Assembly: GCA_001818435.1 (NCBI GenBank)
Contig: MHKO01000037.1
Location: 1 to 5,689, forward strand
Reading direction: 5' to 3'
DNA from: Candidatus Komeilibacteria bacterium RIFCSPLOWO2_02_FULL_48_11
GTDB lineage: Bacteria > Patescibacteriota > Patescibacteriia > UBA2169
Length of the DNA stretch: 5,689 nt
Below are positions 5,022 through 5,689 of this stretch, piece after piece. The translations under genes were made by a program, and so were the position numbers. Below the pieces are notes generated by a model. That model did not search any database. It was given only the letters and a program-made list of their open reading frames with translations, and was not told the origin of the DNA. Within the stretch, counting starts at the first letter, position 1. Each line of letters begins with the position of its first letter.

Positions 5022-5689
5022 ATGCACACGGATATTTTGGAAAAACTAAAATCCGCCCTCCAGCCTCAATCCACTGTTGGACTGTACGACAACGCCTCCG
5101 CCTCCGCTAAAGCTACGGCGGACAAGCACTCCCGGCATCAAATATTAAAATCAGACTATAAGCGCGTCTTAATTCACAACACGCCGTTTTTGTTCACCGG
5201 CGGCGCGGACGGCCATCTGCAAATTCTGAAAAATCATTCGCTAATCATCAGTAATGGTTTAATCGCGTCGGTCTTGCCCGCCACAGAAATAAAATTAGAA
5301 GGCTTTGATTTAATTTACGATGCCGGCAAGCGCGGCGGCGTGATTATTACGCCCGGCCTCATTAACACCCATGCCCACTCGCACATGTATCTGATGCGCA
5401 GCGCCATGATGCTTGATGAAGGCGAGGGCGTGGATGAAACCATAGCCGCCATGGGGCGCTGGGCCCGCTATGAAACCGACGACTCCTATGCCTTGGCCGC
5501 TGCCGGCGATTTAACCGAGCAGCAAAAAAGCGGCATTACCACCACTCTTGCCCATGGCCCGAGTTTTGAGGCCTTGGAAACAGCCGCCAAACTCACCAAC
5601 CAGAACGTCATTAACGCCGTTAGCGCCATCAGCAACTCGCGTCCCACCAACACTCCGGAAGCGGCGGAAAAATATCTAAGCCAAAACAA
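5022..5689 (+). CDS. Metal-dependent amidohydrolase (deaminase superfamily), N-terminal part, truncated by window edge
   Basis: The frame is open from ATG 5022 to the window edge, giving 222 complete codons, about half of a typical 400-480-residue family member. After an N-terminal beta region (residues about 50-95) comes TPGLINTHAHSHM, whose HxH (His117, His119) is the metal-binding motif of cytosine deaminase/guanine deaminase/SAH-MTA deaminase-type amidohydrolases. SGITTTLAHG near residue 172 fits the next barrel strand. The remaining metal ligands lie outside the window, so substrate is undetermined. Location after guaA suggests, but does not prove, a role in purine metabolism. Residues 27-35 are encoded by a palindromic repeat, and the N-terminus is about 40 residues longer than usual. 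No Shine-Dalgarno is visible, so a different start cannot be excluded. Confidence 0.88.
   Translation, partial: MHTDILEKLKSALQPQSTVGLYDNASASAKATADKHSRHQILKSDYKRVLIHNTPFLFTGGADGHLQILKNHSLIISNGLIASVLPATEIKLEGFDLIYDAGKRGGVIITPGLINTHAHSHMYLMRSAMMLDEGEGVDETIAAMGRWARYETDDSYALAAAGDLTEQQKSGITTTLAHGPSFEALETAAKLTNQNVINAVSAISNSRPTNTPEAAEKYLSQN
5101..5126 (-). repeat. 26-bp palindromic repeat, copy B, in frame inside the amidohydrolase gene
   Basis: On the minus strand it reads CTTGTCCGCCG, TAGCTTT, AGCGGAGG, matching copy A at 4403-4434 at both ends with a 6-nt deletion in the middle. Orientation is opposite to copy A relative to the direction of translation, so different peptides result: here Ala-Ser-Ala-Lys-Ala-Thr-Ala-Asp-Lys-type residues. 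Copy A read on its minus strand would give a similar Ala-Lys-Ala-Ser-Ala-Asp-Lys string, which supports common origin. Confidence 0.75.

Overview
The window looks like a piece of a Candidate Phyla Radiation (Patescibacteria, probably Parcubacteria-group) chromosome. This is inferred, not proven. The reasons are small, tightly packed genes, no convincing Shine-Dalgarno sequence in front of any start, AT-rich intergenic spacers filled with imperfect palindromes, and short palindromic repeats that also sit in frame inside protein genes. Coding sequence uses the standard code, and I see no sign of UGA recoding.

Layout. 1-541 (-): 5'-terminal part of a protein with two tandem excisionase/MerR-like helix-turn-helix units and a Pro/Val/Gln-rich tail that runs off the window. 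542-694: its leader, with an inverted/direct repeat cluster and an intrinsic terminator. 695-778 (-): tRNA-Leu(CAA), preceded by a good sigma70-type promoter. 878-1339 (+): a small multi-spanning membrane protein driven by an extended -10 promoter. 1329-2792 (-): guaB (IMP dehydrogenase), convergent with and overlapping the membrane-protein gene by 11 bp; its likely terminator lies inside that neighbour's coding sequence. 2793-2957: divergent intergenic region, mostly one long imperfect palindrome. 2958-4874 (+): guaA (GMP synthase), of the long form otherwise known from eukaryotes, carrying two repeat insertions. 4875-5021: a second long imperfect palindrome. 5022-5689 (+): N-terminal half of a metal-dependent amidohydrolase (cytosine deaminase/guanine deaminase/SAH deaminase superfamily), again carrying a repeat in frame near its N-terminus.

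How the genes fit together. guaB converts IMP to XMP and guaA converts XMP to GMP, so the centre of the window holds the complete two-step guanylate branch, arranged head to head rather than as the common guaBA operon. The amidohydrolase that follows may act on a purine or another nucleobase, but its substrate cannot be read from this fragment.

The most interesting signal is the repeat set: one 136-bp element with 12-bp perfect terminal inverted repeats and one about 32-bp palindrome inside guaA, a related 26-bp palindrome in opposite orientation inside the amidohydrolase gene, and two long palindromes flanking guaA. The three coding copies keep the reading frame and add peptide segments in predicted loop, linker or N-terminal positions, resembling the in-frame palindromic elements described in Rickettsia.
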